Assembly (NCBI GenBank): GCA_023391635.1
Contig: JAEWAQ010000026.1
Span: 70,532-134,531, forward strand
Reading direction: 5' to 3'
Source of the DNA: Bacillota bacterium
GTDB lineage: Bacteria > Bacillota > Bacilli > Paenibacillales > Paenibacillaceae
Length of the DNA: 64,000 nt
Positions 8,942 through 17,355 of this stretch are shown piece by piece. The position numbers and the translations under genes were made by a program. The notes under the pieces were generated by a model. That model saw nothing but the letters and a program-made list of their open reading frames with translations, was not told where the DNA came from and searched no databases. Position 1 is the stretch's first letter. Every line of letters starts with the position of its first letter.

Positions 8942-10083
8942 CGCTTCAGCACCTCCTGCAAGGCGCGGATCAGCCGCTCGTTCTCGTGGCGAAGGCGTAT
9001 GGCGACGCGGAAATAGGAGGCGTCCAGCCCTTTGAACAGCGAGGCGTCACGGATCATGATCCCGTGCGCGGCCATCGCCTGTTGTAGCCGCAAAGCAGTA
9101 AAGCCGCTTGCCGCCGGCAGCGAAGCCAGCAGGAAGTTGACATCGCTCGGCACGACGCGAAGCCCGAGATCCTGCAAGCGGCCGACCAGCCACGGCCGCT
9201 CCCGTGCCAGCCACTCGCGCGTCCGAGCGGCATAGGCATGATCGTCCAGCACGGCTTCGCCGATAAGCTGGGCGAGGAAGTTCACGCTCCACTGCGTCTG
9301 GAGCGCGGCAAGCCGGCGCACCCGATCCGGGTGCGCCACCAGAAAGCCGAGCCGGATGCCCGGCACGGCGTAGAACTTGGTCATCGAGCGGATGACGATG
9401 ACCCGATCCGACGCGGCCGCCTCCCGCAGCAGGGAGCGGCCCGCTTCATCCGGGACGAAGTCCATGAACGCTTCGTCCACGATCAGCTGCGCGCCCGATT
9501 GCACCAGGTCGCGCAACACTCCGTCCGGGACTAGCCGCCCGGTCGGATTGTTCGGATGGCCGAGGAAGATCGTTCTTTCCATCGGCCGGGGCAAGTCCAG
9601 ACTGCCTGAGCAGGACGACTGGCCCGCCATCGCGTTAGCTCCTGCGGTGCCTTGCCACACCCAATTTCGCATATCCGGCACCCTGAAATCATCCTCCGCA
9701 TGCAGCGGCCATTCGGCGATGTTCCCGCCGATCTTGCCTATCGCCTCTTCGTATTCGGAAAACGATGGCCTCGCCAGCACCGTCGTCACCGGCCGGAGCA
9801 ATCGAACGGCCAGCTCGATCAGTTCCGCCGCGCCGTTGCCGACGAGGATGCTGTCCATCGGCACGTCATAGACGGCAGACAGCTTGGCCCGCAGCTTGCG
9901 AACGGCCGGATCCGGATACCGAACGATGTCCCGCCAGCGATCGCGCAACAGATCGCCGACCGCTTCAGGCGGACCCCAAGGATTCATATTCGAACTGAAG
10001 TCTAGCCAATCATCGGCCGGAATACCGTACGCGTCCTCCGCCGTTCGCAAATCGCCGCCATGCCCGTATCGTTCCAGTTGCAT
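8938..10083 (-). CDS. cobD: Threonine-phosphate decarboxylase
   Basis: A 381-residue PLP-dependent class I/II aminotransferase-fold enzyme. It makes (R)-1-aminopropan-2-ol phosphate, the linker between corrin and nucleotide loop. It starts in family style with QLERYGHGGDL and DFSSNMNPWGPP. The PLP lysine is in RSMTKFYAVPGIRLGF, and VDEAFMDF supplies the cofactor aspartate. The ATG at 10083 is preferred over one nine codons upstream because GGGGGC lies 8 nt before it. An unusual 30 or so residues with a Gly/Ser/Ala-rich stretch sit near residues 155-185. This CobD is the Salmonella-type decarboxylase, not the CbiB-type synthase that some species also call CobD. Confidence 0.93.
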   Translation of the reverse strand: MQLERYGHGGDLRTAEDAYGIPADDWLDFSSNMNPWGPPEAVGDLLRDRWRDIVRYPDPAVRKLRAKLSAVYDVPMDSILVGNGAAELIELAVRLLRPVTTVLARPSFSEYEEAIGKIGGNIAEWPLHAEDDFRVPDMRNWVWQGTAGANAMAGQSSCSGSLDLPRPMERTIFLGHPNNPTGRLVPDGVLRDLVQSGAQLIVDEAFMDFVPDEAGRSLLREAAASDRVIVIRSMTKFYAVPGIRLGFLVAHPDRVRRLAALQTQWSVNFLAQLIGEAVLDDHAYAARTREWLARERPWLVGRLQDLGLRVVPSDVNFLLASLPAASGFTALRLQQAMAAHGIMIRDASLFKGLDASYFRVAIRLRHENERLIRALQEVLKR

Positions 10084-10150
10084 CCTCACTCGCCCCCTGC
10101 AGTTTGCCATCTAAACCTAACTGACCCACGAATGAAAATCTTGACCATCC

Positions 10151-11068
10151 CTAACCGAACCGGAACAAGTACGCGACAAGTCCAAGCAGCAAAGCGAGCT
10201 CGATCGTCTCGTTCAGCGCCCCGTATACGTCGCCGGTTAGGCCGCCCAGCTTGCGCGCGGCGAAGGTCGCGCCGATCCCGCCGACGAGCCCGGTAGCGGC
10301 GGACAGCACCGCGCACGCAACAAGCGCATCCTGCCAATCCCATCCTCCCCCCACGCACAGCACCAGCACGGACAACAGAGTGGCAAGCGCGACCGCCGCT
10401 GTCGCATGGCGCCCGCGCACCGAACGGAACATCCCGCCGAGCCCCGAGCCACCCTGCCTGGCATAGGGCCAGAAAGCAATCGCGGCAGGCAGGAAAACGC
10501 GACTCCAAATGGGTACCAGCGTAAATAAAAGGCATCGTTCGATCAGTGATAACGGACAGGCCAAGCGGATGTACGCCAGGGATGGAACCATCGATCCGAC
10601 ATCAACGCCGGTTTCGAACGCCGCTGCTCCGCCGTCCAGGAGAGCCGCGAGCAGCATCATTTTCATCAACAACAGCAGTACGCACGCGATGACACCCATC
10701 GCACCGACGCGGCTGTCCTTCATGATTTCCAGCATGCGTTCGCGCGGGCGGTAACTGAGCAGGCCGTCCGCTGTGTCCATGAAGCCGTCCAGATGCAAGC
10801 CGCCGGTCAGGAACACCCATAGCCCCAGCGCAAGCGCCGCGACCACATAAAGCGGAAAAACCGCGGATAATCCATAAGCAGCCCCGGCTGCAAGCATTCC
10901 GATCAATAGCCCCGCCGCCGGATAGAATACGGTGCTGCGCCTGTAGATCGCATCCGATTCCGGAAATCGCACGGGCAGCGGCAAGCGGGTCAAAAATTGC
11001 AGTGCAGCGACGAGCGGCAGGAACCCGCCGTCTAAGACAACGCGAACAACATTACGATAAGCGCGCAT
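10151..11068 (-). CDS. cobS: Adenosylcobinamide-GDP ribazoletransferase (cobalamin synthase)
   Basis: A 305-residue membrane protein that joins alpha-ribazole to adenosylcobinamide-GDP, the final assembly step. It has LQFLTRLPLPVRF near the start, the acidic metal/substrate motif GGLHLDGFMDTADGL near residues 87-101, then several hydrophobic helices. The ATG at 11068 follows GGGAGG by 6 nt. A longer frame upstream is only the overlapping end of cbiB. The start lies inside the cbiB 3' end (37-nt overlap), suggesting coupled translation. An insertion in the second half makes it somewhat longer than the typical 250 residues. Confidence 0.93.
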   Translation of the reverse strand: MRAYRNVVRVVLDGGFLPLVAALQFLTRLPLPVRFPESDAIYRRSTVFYPAAGLLIGMLAAGAAYGLSAVFPLYVVAALALGLWVFLTGGLHLDGFMDTADGLLSYRPRERMLEIMKDSRVGAMGVIACVLLLLMKMMLLAALLDGGAAAFETGVDVGSMVPSLAYIRLACPLSLIERCLLFTLVPIWSRVFLPAAIAFWPYARQGGSGLGGMFRSVRGRHATAAVALATLLSVLVLCVGGGWDWQDALVACAVLSAATGLVGGIGATFAARKLGGLTGDVYGALNETIELALLLGLVAYLFRFG

Positions 11069-12138
11069 AGGCATCCTCCCGCAATCAGATAACTGACGCT
11101 GTACAGCAAGCGAACCGTCCGGGGAATGTCTTCCCGATCCAGCGGACGGGTCGCCCAACCCATGCGTGCTCGTTCGCTAACAATGCTGCCGTAGCGATTC
11201 GTGCCGCCGAGCTGGATACCGAGCGCCCCGGCCACCGCCGATTCCGGGATGCCGCTGTTCGGGCTCGGGTGCAGGCGGGCGAACCGGCGCTCGGCGCGCC
11301 GAGCGCCGCGTGCGGACATGCCTCTCCTTAGCAGCGCGGCCAGTGCAAGCAGCCAGCCAGTCAGACGCGCAGGTAAGTAATTCAACGCGTCGTCAAGACG
11401 GGCGGAAGCCCAGCCGAAATCGCGGTACTTGTCGTTCTTATACCCGACCATCGAATCCAGCGTGTTCGCCGCCCGGTAGAGCATCGCCAGCGGAGCCGCC
11501 CCCAGCAGCGCGAACAGGATCGGCGACACGAAGGCATCCACCGTGTTCTCCGCCACCGTCTCGACTGCCGCACGCGACACTTCCGCTTCGTCCAGCTCCG
11601 CCGTATCCCGGCCGACGATATAGCCGACGTGCTTGCGCGCCGCCGCCATATCGCCCCGGGCGATCGGTTCGTACACGAGCATCGCGGCATCCTTCAGTCC
11701 TTTGACGGCGATCGTCGTGGAAATGAGCCACGCATGCGCGAGATAGCCCAGCCAAGGGTGAATCCGTCCCAGCAGCGTGCCGATTGCCCATGTCGCCGCG
11801 AAGCTGGCCGCAGTCACGATTACGGCCAACAGAACGCCCCGCCGACGCTTACGGCTAGCCAACTTCTTGCCGCGCTGCGGATCGACCGTTGCCCCGCCTT
11901 GACCGATAACCAACTTCTTGTCAGAGTTTGCTTCGTCGGTTGCCCCACCCTGACCGACAGGAATTGCGCCTTCGGTCACCGCATCCTGACTGATCGCAAG
12001 TCTGCGCTCGAGCGCCGAGATCAGCTTGCCGATCCCGACGACCGGATGCGGCAGGCGACGCGGATCGCCCAACCACCAATCGAGCGCAATCGCGGCCAGT
12101 ACCATCCCCAATATTTCCGGCAATGAATAGAAGATCAT
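11032..12138 (-). CDS. cbiB: Adenosylcobinamide-phosphate synthase
   Basis: A 368-residue integral membrane enzyme that attaches aminopropanol phosphate to adenosylcobyric acid. Family motifs are LDWWLGDPRRLPHPVVGIGKLI at the start, then AENTVDAFVSPILFALLGAAP, MVGYKNDKYRDFGWASARLDD and the late FARLHPSPNSGIPESAVAGALGIQLGG. The ATG at 12138 overlaps the cobU stop as ATGA; in-frame codons further upstream belong to the cobU coding region. Between the first helix pair there is an extra hydrophilic stretch made of two 17-residue tandem units, ending in a basic SRKRRRG. This insert explains why it is longer than the usual 310-320 residues. Confidence 0.93.
   Translation of the reverse strand: MIFYSLPEILGMVLAAIALDWWLGDPRRLPHPVVGIGKLISALERRLAISQDAVTEGAIPVGQGGATDEANSDKKLVIGQGGATVDPQRGKKLASRKRRRGVLLAVIVTAASFAATWAIGTLLGRIHPWLGYLAHAWLISTTIAVKGLKDAAMLVYEPIARGDMAAARKHVGYIVGRDTAELDEAEVSRAAVETVAENTVDAFVSPILFALLGAAPLAMLYRAANTLDSMVGYKNDKYRDFGWASARLDDALNYLPARLTGWLLALAALLRRGMSARGARRAERRFARLHPSPNSGIPESAVAGALGIQLGGTNRYGSIVSERARMGWATRPLDREDIPRTVRLLYSVSYLIAGGCLCALIVMLFALS
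11858..11959. repeat. Two tandem 51-bp units inside cbiB
   Basis: Two adjacent 51-bp units encode 17-residue units beginning VGQGGAT and IGQGGAT and ending KKLV and KKLA. The ends of the units are nearly identical in DNA; the middle has diverged. This looks like an in-frame tandem duplication in a cytoplasmic or periplasmic loop of the membrane enzyme. Confidence 0.75.
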
Positions 12139-12713
12139 CGAGGTGTCCCATCTCCCCGGGGCAACGTGTAGGCGAGGCGCTTCAATTCCACCGGAATGCC
12201 CGCCGTGACGAGAAACACTTCCTCGCATACCGCGGCCAGCCGCTGGTTCATCCAACCCGCCAGGTCACGGAATTGCCTGCCGAGCGGATAGGCCGGCACG
12301 ACGCCTGATCCGACTTCGTTCGTGACGGCGATAACGGCATCGTCTGCGGACAGCTGCGAGAATGCCGAGATGAGCGCTTCCACCTGCGCTTGCACGGCCG
12401 CTTCGGCATCTGCCTCCCGTTCGCAGCGGATCAACCAGTTCGACAGCCATAGCGTCAGGCAATCGATCAGCACGATCGAGCCGCGGCTTGCTTCCAGCAC
12501 CTGGACCAGATGATAGGGCTCTTCAACGGTGTTCCATAAGAACGGCATGCCTTCCCTTCGCACCTGGTGCCGCCTGATCCGCTCGCGCATCTCATCGTCC
12601 AACGTTTGCGAAGTCGCCACGTAGATGCCCTCTGTGCCGAGAGAGGCAGCAAATTGCTCCGCAAACCAGCTCTTGCCGCTCCTCGCTCCGCCTGTGATCA
12701 GTACCGATGCCAT
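12135..12713 (-). CDS. cobU: Adenosylcobinamide kinase / adenosylcobinamide-phosphate guanylyltransferase
   Basis: A 192-residue bifunctional enzyme that phosphorylates adenosylcobinamide and then transfers GMP. It starts MASVLITGGARSGKS, with the P-loop at residues 8-15. It continues with YVATSQTLDDEMRERIRRH, a family signature containing the His that accepts GMP, and VTNEVGSGVVP near the end. The length is normal. GGGGGAA lies just upstream of the ATG. About 90 nt separate it from cobT, the widest gap in this part of the operon, with nothing recognisable in it. Confidence 0.95.
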   Translation of the reverse strand: MASVLITGGARSGKSWFAEQFAASLGTEGIYVATSQTLDDEMRERIRRHQVRREGMPFLWNTVEEPYHLVQVLEASRGSIVLIDCLTLWLSNWLIRCEREADAEAAVQAQVEALISAFSQLSADDAVIAVTNEVGSGVVPAYPLGRQFRDLAGWMNQRLAAVCEEVFLVTAGIPVELKRLAYTLPRGDGTPR

Positions 12714-12802
12714 CCCGATTCCCCCTTCTGTTCGAACGCATCTATGCCGCGAGCCCCGTTATCGATCCGTCTTGCGCGCACTTGTACGGCCTGCATGCAC
12801 TC

Positions 12803-13852
12803 TTAGCCCTGCGACACGCCGGCATCCGTGAACGTCGCCATCTCGTTCATCACTTTGACCGCGGCGTCGATCACGGACATACCGAGCGCCGCGCCTGTTC
12901 CCTCGCCGAGCCGCATGTCCAGGTGCAGCATCGGCGCGAGCCCTAGCAACTCCAGCGCCGACCGGTGACCCTTCTCTTCCGACAGGTGAGAGGCGATCAT
13001 GTAATCTCGCGACTGCGGCGCGATCCGATAAGCTGTCAGCGCGGCGACGGTGGCGATGAAGCCGTCGATCACGACCGGGCATCGATTCGCCGCCGCGCCA
13101 AGCACGACGCCGACGAGGCCGGCGATTTCCAGGCCGCCGAGCTTCGTAAGCACGTCCAGCGGATCGGCCGCTTCAGGCGCATTCACGTCGATGGCACGCT
13201 GCACCGCCTCGCGCTTGCACACGAGCCCTTCGTCGTCAACCCCGGTGCCCCGACCGACAGCGAGCGCGATGTCGATGTCGCCGAGCACGGCTAACATCGC
13301 CGCGCTCGGCGTCGTATTGCCGATACCCATCTCGCCGGTCGCGAACGCCCCATAGCCTGCCACAACCAGCTCTTCCACGACCGCGATGCCCGATTCAATC
13401 GTCTGGACCGCCTCTCCGCGGGACATTGCCGGACCGCGGGCGATATTGCCCGTACCCTGGCGAATCTTCCTCACAAGCAGCCGTTCGTGGGCCACGTCCT
13501 TCTTCATCCCCATATCCACGCACACAACGTCGGCGCCGGCATGCCGGGCGAGCACGTTGACCGCCGCCCCGCCGCCGAGAAAATTGAGCACCATCTGCGG
13601 CGTCACTTCCTGCGGAAACGCGCTGACTCCTTCCTCGCATACGCCGTGGTCGCCGGCCATGACGACGATCGCCTTGCGCTGCGGCGTCAGGGGGAACGTC
13701 GCTCGAATGCCGGCCAACTGCACGACGATCCGCTCCAGCTTGCCCAAGCTGCCCTGCGGCTTCGTCAAGCTGTCCAGCCTATCCTCCGCCAGACACATCG
13801 TCTCCGCATCCAGCGGCCGAATGTTCGCCAGCGTCCGCATCAACTTTTCCAT
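12803..13852 (-). CDS. cobT: Nicotinate-nucleotide-dimethylbenzimidazole phosphoribosyltransferase
   Basis: A 349-residue enzyme that activates the lower-ligand base to alpha-ribazole phosphate. It has LDSLTKPQGSLGKLE near residues 27-41, VMAGDHGVCEEGVSAFPQ, FLGGGAAVNVLARHAGA, EMGIGNTTPSAA and, at the C-terminus, MRLGEGTGAALG with the catalytic glutamate. All family motifs are present and the length is normal. The alpha-ribazole phosphatase gene (cobC/cobZ) that usually acts next is not in the window. Confidence 0.96.
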   Translation of the reverse strand: MEKLMRTLANIRPLDAETMCLAEDRLDSLTKPQGSLGKLERIVVQLAGIRATFPLTPQRKAIVVMAGDHGVCEEGVSAFPQEVTPQMVLNFLGGGAAVNVLARHAGADVVCVDMGMKKDVAHERLLVRKIRQGTGNIARGPAMSRGEAVQTIESGIAVVEELVVAGYGAFATGEMGIGNTTPSAAMLAVLGDIDIALAVGRGTGVDDEGLVCKREAVQRAIDVNAPEAADPLDVLTKLGGLEIAGLVGVVLGAAANRCPVVIDGFIATVAALTAYRIAPQSRDYMIASHLSEEKGHRSALELLGLAPMLHLDMRLGEGTGAALGMSVIDAAVKVMNEMATFTDAGVSQG

Positions 13853-13903
13853 CCGATTTTCCTTCCTCGCGCAGCTTCACGCAGCTGCATCCCACCGTTG
13901 CGG

Positions 13904-14824
13904 TCAGGCAATAACTTCCGGCACAGCCGCCGCAGCTGATGCTGCTGCCGACACGCCGCTTATCGTCTGCGGCGACAAGATCACTTGCGGCACGCCGCTG
14001 ACCGGATGGCTAGCGATGACCGGCGTAATGCCGTAAACCTCGCGGATCAACTCCGCGCGAAGAAGCTCGCGTGGCGTTCCGATTTCCACCACTCGGCCAT
14101 GATGAAGCAGAAGCAGCCGATCGCAATACAGCGCCGCCAAATTGAGATCGTGCAGCACCGCGACGACAGTCATGCCCGTTTCCCGCCGCCACTCCGTGAT
14201 CCGGTCCATCAATTGAATCTGATGGCCGATATCCAGGTACGTCGTCGGTTCATCCAAGAGGAGCAGACGAGGCTGCTGCGCCATCGTCTTGCCGAGCGCC
14301 GCCCGTTGCCGCTCCCCGCCGCTCAAGTGAGCAAGCGGACGATCCGCCAGGTCCGTCAACCCAAGCCGCGCTATGATATCGTCGATGAGCGATGGCCCCG
14401 CCGTACCAACTTTACCGATATGATTGCCACCGCCGCTGTCGCCGCTTCCTCCTGATCCGACCGTACTGCCGCCGCCCGACCTGACTTGCGTCCGTTCTTC
14501 CCCCAGCCAATTCTGAAACGGGTACCGCCCCATCTCCACGACTTCCCGCACGGTGAATCCGATAGGCGGGAGCGCTTCTTGCTGCAGAACCGCCATCCAT
14601 CGGGCCAGCGCCTTGCGCGAGTGCGCGTCCGCCGACTGCCCGTTCAGCACGATCCGCCCGGCATCCGCTCGCTCCACGGCCGACAACAGCTTGACGAGCG
14701 TCGACTTGCCGCTTCCGTTCGGGCCGATGATGCCGAAGAACTCGCCGTTCGCCACCTGGAAATTCACTTCATCCAGTACCAGCGCGTTGCCGTACGATTT
14801 CTGTACGTTCTCCACCCGGATCAT
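13904..14824 (-). CDS. btuD: Cobalamin ABC importer ATPase with a Gly/Ser-rich insert
   Basis: A 306-residue ATP-binding protein of the FecE/BtuD class. Walker A is GPNGSGKST, the signature LSGGERQR, Walker B LLLLDEPTTYLD, and the switch His is in VLHDLNLA. Between the Q-loop region (YPFQNWLG) and the signature, a stretch of roughly 30 residues rich in Gly and Ser replaces or extends the helical subdomain. An Ala-rich tail closes the protein. It lies 7 nt after the permease gene. The riboswitch and neighbours make corrinoid the likely substrate, although the family also handles iron siderophores. Confidence 0.93.
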   Translation of the reverse strand: MIRVENVQKSYGNALVLDEVNFQVANGEFFGIIGPNGSGKSTLVKLLSAVERADAGRIVLNGQSADAHSRKALARWMAVLQQEALPPIGFTVREVVEMGRYPFQNWLGEERTQVRSGGGSTVGSGGSGDSGGGNHIGKVGTAGPSLIDDIIARLGLTDLADRPLAHLSGGERQRAALGKTMAQQPRLLLLDEPTTYLDIGHQIQLMDRITEWRRETGMTVVAVLHDLNLAALYCDRLLLLHHGRVVEIGTPRELLRAELIREVYGITPVIASHPVSGVPQVILSPQTISGVSAAASAAAAVPEVIA

Positions 14825-14831
14825 TCCGTCG

Positions 14832-15869
14832 TCACCCCCCTTGTTGCTTATTCTTGCGAAGCAGATACGCGAAGAACGGCGCGCCGAGGAAGGCGGTCAC
14901 GACGCCAAGCGGAATCTCCGTCGGGGCGAGCGCCGTCCGCGCGATCGTGTCGGCCCACAGCACGTAGACGCCGCCGAAGATCGCCGCAAGCGGCAGCAAC
15001 AACCGGTAATCCGGCCCTGCCATCAGCCGCACGAGATGCGGCACGACGAGTCCGACGAATCCGATCGTGCCTACGATCGACACGGCGGCCGCGGTGATCA
15101 GCGTCGAGACGATCAGCACGACGAGCCGCGTCCGCTGCACGTGGATGCCGAGGTGCGCAGCCTGTCGCTCCCCGAGCGCGAAAACATTCAATGCTCTGCC
15201 ATAGAGCAGCAAGACGGCTGCGCCGACCGCTAAATAAGGCAGCAGGACGCCCGTGAACGACCATCCGCGAAGCGACAGGCTGCCCATCAGCCAGAAGACG
15301 ATCTCGTTGACGACCGTGTCGGACATGGACACCATGAACGAGACGAGCGAACCGAGGAACGCGGAGACGACGACGCCGGATAGGATGAGCGTCTCCAGCC
15401 GGAATTTGCCGTTCACGTTCGCGAGCCGGAGCACGATCCATAAGCTGACCAGTCCGGTCGCGAAGGCGACGATCGGGATCGACCACTTGCCCAGGAGCGC
15501 GGTATGAAGGCCGAACAAGATCAGAAAAGCGGCGCCGACGGCCGAACCCGAGGCGACGCCAAGCGTGTACGGGTCGGCCAACGGGTTGCGCAGCACGCCC
15601 TGGAACCCCGCGCCGGCCAGCGACAGGCACGCGCCGACCAGGATGGCCAGCAGCACCCGCGGCAGCCGCACTTTCAGCACGATTTGTTCCGACGATTCCG
15701 CCGCCCCGTTCCATCCCATCTGCTCGCCGATCCACGGAAGCTGATGCGCCAATATGCGCCATACTTCCGCTAGAGGCAATGGCGCGGAACCGAGCGACAA
15801 GCTGACGACAACCGAGAAGAGAAGCAGTGCGGAACCTGCTCCTCCCCATAAGAGAACTTTGCGCCTCAC
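14832..15869 (-). CDS. btuC: Cobalamin ABC importer permease (FecCD/BtuC family)
   Basis: A 345-residue membrane permease with about ten hydrophobic helices. Family motifs are RLPRVLLAILVGACLSLAGAGFQG, NPLADPYTLGVASGSAVGAAF and GTIGFVGLVVPHLVR near residue 270. It starts at a GTG (15869) whose GTGA overlaps the end of the binding-protein gene, so translation is probably coupled. Length and motif order are typical of BtuC/FhuB-type permeases. Corrinoid specificity is inferred from the riboswitch and operon. Confidence 0.94.
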   Translation of the reverse strand: MRRKVLLWGGAGSALLLFSVVVSLSLGSAPLPLAEVWRILAHQLPWIGEQMGWNGAAESSEQIVLKVRLPRVLLAILVGACLSLAGAGFQGVLRNPLADPYTLGVASGSAVGAAFLILFGLHTALLGKWSIPIVAFATGLVSLWIVLRLANVNGKFRLETLILSGVVVSAFLGSLVSFMVSMSDTVVNEIVFWLMGSLSLRGWSFTGVLLPYLAVGAAVLLLYGRALNVFALGERQAAHLGIHVQRTRLVVLIVSTLITAAAVSIVGTIGFVGLVVPHLVRLMAGPDYRLLLPLAAIFGGVYVLWADTIARTALAPTEIPLGVVTAFLGAPFFAYLLRKNKQQGG

Positions 15870-16879
15870 GGCTTCACGAGTCCCGGATAGATCCCTTCGG
15901 CAATCGCGAGCAGCCCTTGCGTGATCCGCGGACCTGGCCGAGCCAGCACGTTGCGGTCGAGCGCCGCCATGCGGCCTTCCTTGATCGCCGTGATCTTATC
16001 CCAGCCGCTGCGGGACCGAATCAATTCCTCGAGCGGCTTGCCGGTCTTGTTATCGATCAGATCGGCAGCGTACAGAATGACCTCCGGATCGTCCTGAATG
16101 ATCTTCTCTTCGTTGATCGCTTTCCAGCCCTGCAGATCGGATGCGATATTGAGGCCGCCGGCGGTCGTGATCAATTCGTCCAGGAACTCGCCCTTGCCGA
16201 CCGTCCACCCCGGGGAAAATTCAAGGTAGACCCGTTTCTTGTCTCCCTCTATCAGCGTTGCAGCAGCCTGTTTCACCTTATCGACGTCCGCCTGCATCTG
16301 CGCCACGAATGCTTCGGCCGCATCCTGGGTGTCGGTAATCGCGCCAATCCGCAAGATATTGTCCATGACGTCCTGAACGGTCTTCGGCTCGGTCTTGTAC
16401 AGCTTCATGCCCAGCGAGCGGAACTTCTCCGCGACGTCGTCCTTCATCGAGATGCCCCCGATGACGAGGTCCGCATTGGCGGCGATGATCGCTTCCTCGT
16501 TTGGTTTCGTCACGCTGCCCATCTTCGGCTTGGCGGCGGCTTCCTGCGGATAATCGTCGAAATCCGATACGCCGAACACCTTATCGCCGAGTCCAAGCAC
16601 GAACAAGATTTCCGTCTCCGACGGCGACACCGACACGATGCGCTCCGGCGCTTTGTCGAACGTGATTTCCGCACCTGTCGCGTCCTTCACCGTAAACGGG
16701 TATTGCGTAGCCTTGCCATTGTCCGACGGCGCCGCCGTTTGCGTGCCGGCCGGCGCCGACTCCGGCGCGATCGATGCTGCCGGGCTCTGCGCCCCCTGAT
16801 TCCCCGTTTCTTTGCCTCCGCATGCCGCGACCGCCACCGACAACATGGCCAACAACAGCACTATGCTCAACTTTTTCAT
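15866..16879 (-). CDS. btuF: Cobalamin-binding lipoprotein of the ABC importer
   Basis: A 337-residue substrate-binding lipoprotein. The ATG at 16879 gives a short basic start, a hydrophobic stretch and the lipobox VAAC, so the mature protein would be anchored to the outer face of the membrane. A Pro/Ala/Ser linker follows, then the BtuF/FecB two-lobe domain with ERIVSVSPSETEILFVLG. An in-frame ATG at 16960 is rejected: it lies inside the riboswitch terminator and adds a charged segment before the signal. AAGGAAG lies about 9 nt before the chosen ATG. First gene of the operon; overlaps btuC by 4 nt. Confidence 0.93.
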   Translation of the reverse strand: MKKLSIVLLLAMLSVAVAACGGKETGNQGAQSPAASIAPESAPAGTQTAAPSDNGKATQYPFTVKDATGAEITFDKAPERIVSVSPSETEILFVLGLGDKVFGVSDFDDYPQEAAAKPKMGSVTKPNEEAIIAANADLVIGGISMKDDVAEKFRSLGMKLYKTEPKTVQDVMDNILRIGAITDTQDAAEAFVAQMQADVDKVKQAAATLIEGDKKRVYLEFSPGWTVGKGEFLDELITTAGGLNIASDLQGWKAINEEKIIQDDPEVILYAADLIDNKTGKPLEELIRSRSGWDKITAIKEGRMAALDRNVLARPGPRITQGLLAIAEGIYPGLVKP

Positions 16880-16943
16880 TTCCCGCATCTTCCTTTCGAT
16901 CCCTATTCGAGATGCGCCCTGCGAATTGAATGCCGGAACGAAC

Positions 16944-16977
16944 AAAAACCCCGCTTCCACGAAATACGAAGGCGGGG
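16944..16977 (-). terminator. Intrinsic terminator of the cobalamin riboswitch
   Basis: The RNA would form CCCCGC-C-TTC paired with GAAGCGGGG (one bulged base), followed by TTTTTG. It lies between the aptamer and the btuF start, where the expression platform of a transcription-terminating cobalamin riboswitch belongs. B12 binding would be expected to favour this hairpin. Confidence 0.85.
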
Positions 16978-17085
16978 TGAGGACTTCAGGTTATGGATCG
17001 AATGATCGTTCGCGCATGAGCGCACAGATGTCAATATCCGATGCCTGATAGCAGCCTATCCTTTTTCCGCGAAGGATTTCGTTGG

Positions 17086-17262
17086 CATGCCGATCAGGCA
17101 GGTTTCCTGGCTTACGGGTCGTTGCGACGCTCTCTCCTTCCCATTCCGGACGGAACAGTGGAACTGCGAGATCGTCCCCGAATTACAGTGGCGGGACCGC
17201 GCCGGATTTGCACCGGCTTCCCTTTTAACCTTGCGGCGAGGCAAGGCACCTGACGGCTCGTA
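17086..17262 (-). ncRNA. Cobalamin riboswitch aptamer
   Basis: Read on the minus strand, it contains the conserved core GGGAAGCCGGTGCAAATCC, then GCGGTCCCGCCACTGTAA, and near the 3' end AAGCCAGGAAACCTGCC, the classic B12 box. The flanking helix is closed by GTCAGGTGCC near the 5' end and the CCTGCCTGATCGGC end. Order and spacing match the adenosylcobalamin class. It precedes an intrinsic terminator and the btuF-cob operon, so it should switch off uptake and synthesis together when B12 is plentiful. Confidence 0.97.
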
Positions 17263-17291
17263 TTCAATTGTTAGAGCGAATGCTCTCTCGC

Positions 17292-17297
17292 ATTATA
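17292..17297 (-). promoter_or_regulatory. -10 box of the cobalamin operon promoter
   Basis: A perfect TATAAT on the minus strand lies about 30 nt upstream of the riboswitch 5' end. The -35 region falls in or next to the T-run of the preceding gene's terminator and has no good match to TTGACA. Confidence 0.7.
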
Positions 17298-17311
17298 GTC
17301 TATCAATCCGC

Positions 17312-17340
17312 AAAAAGGAAGTGAGCACGGTCACATTTCC
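17312..17340 (-). terminator. Probable terminator after the response regulator gene
   Basis: On the minus strand, GGAA-AT-GTGA pairs with TCACTTCC (a two-base bulge) around a 6-nt loop and is followed by TTTTTG. It lies 16 nt past the stop of the response regulator and directly before the cobalamin promoter, separating the two units. Confidence 0.65.
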
Positions 17341-17355
17341 CGACTGCCGTTTCAT

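Noticed and set aside
16879..16960. Upstream ATG at 16960 for btuF
   Set aside because: It would place the start within the riboswitch terminator and put a charged segment before the lipoprotein signal.
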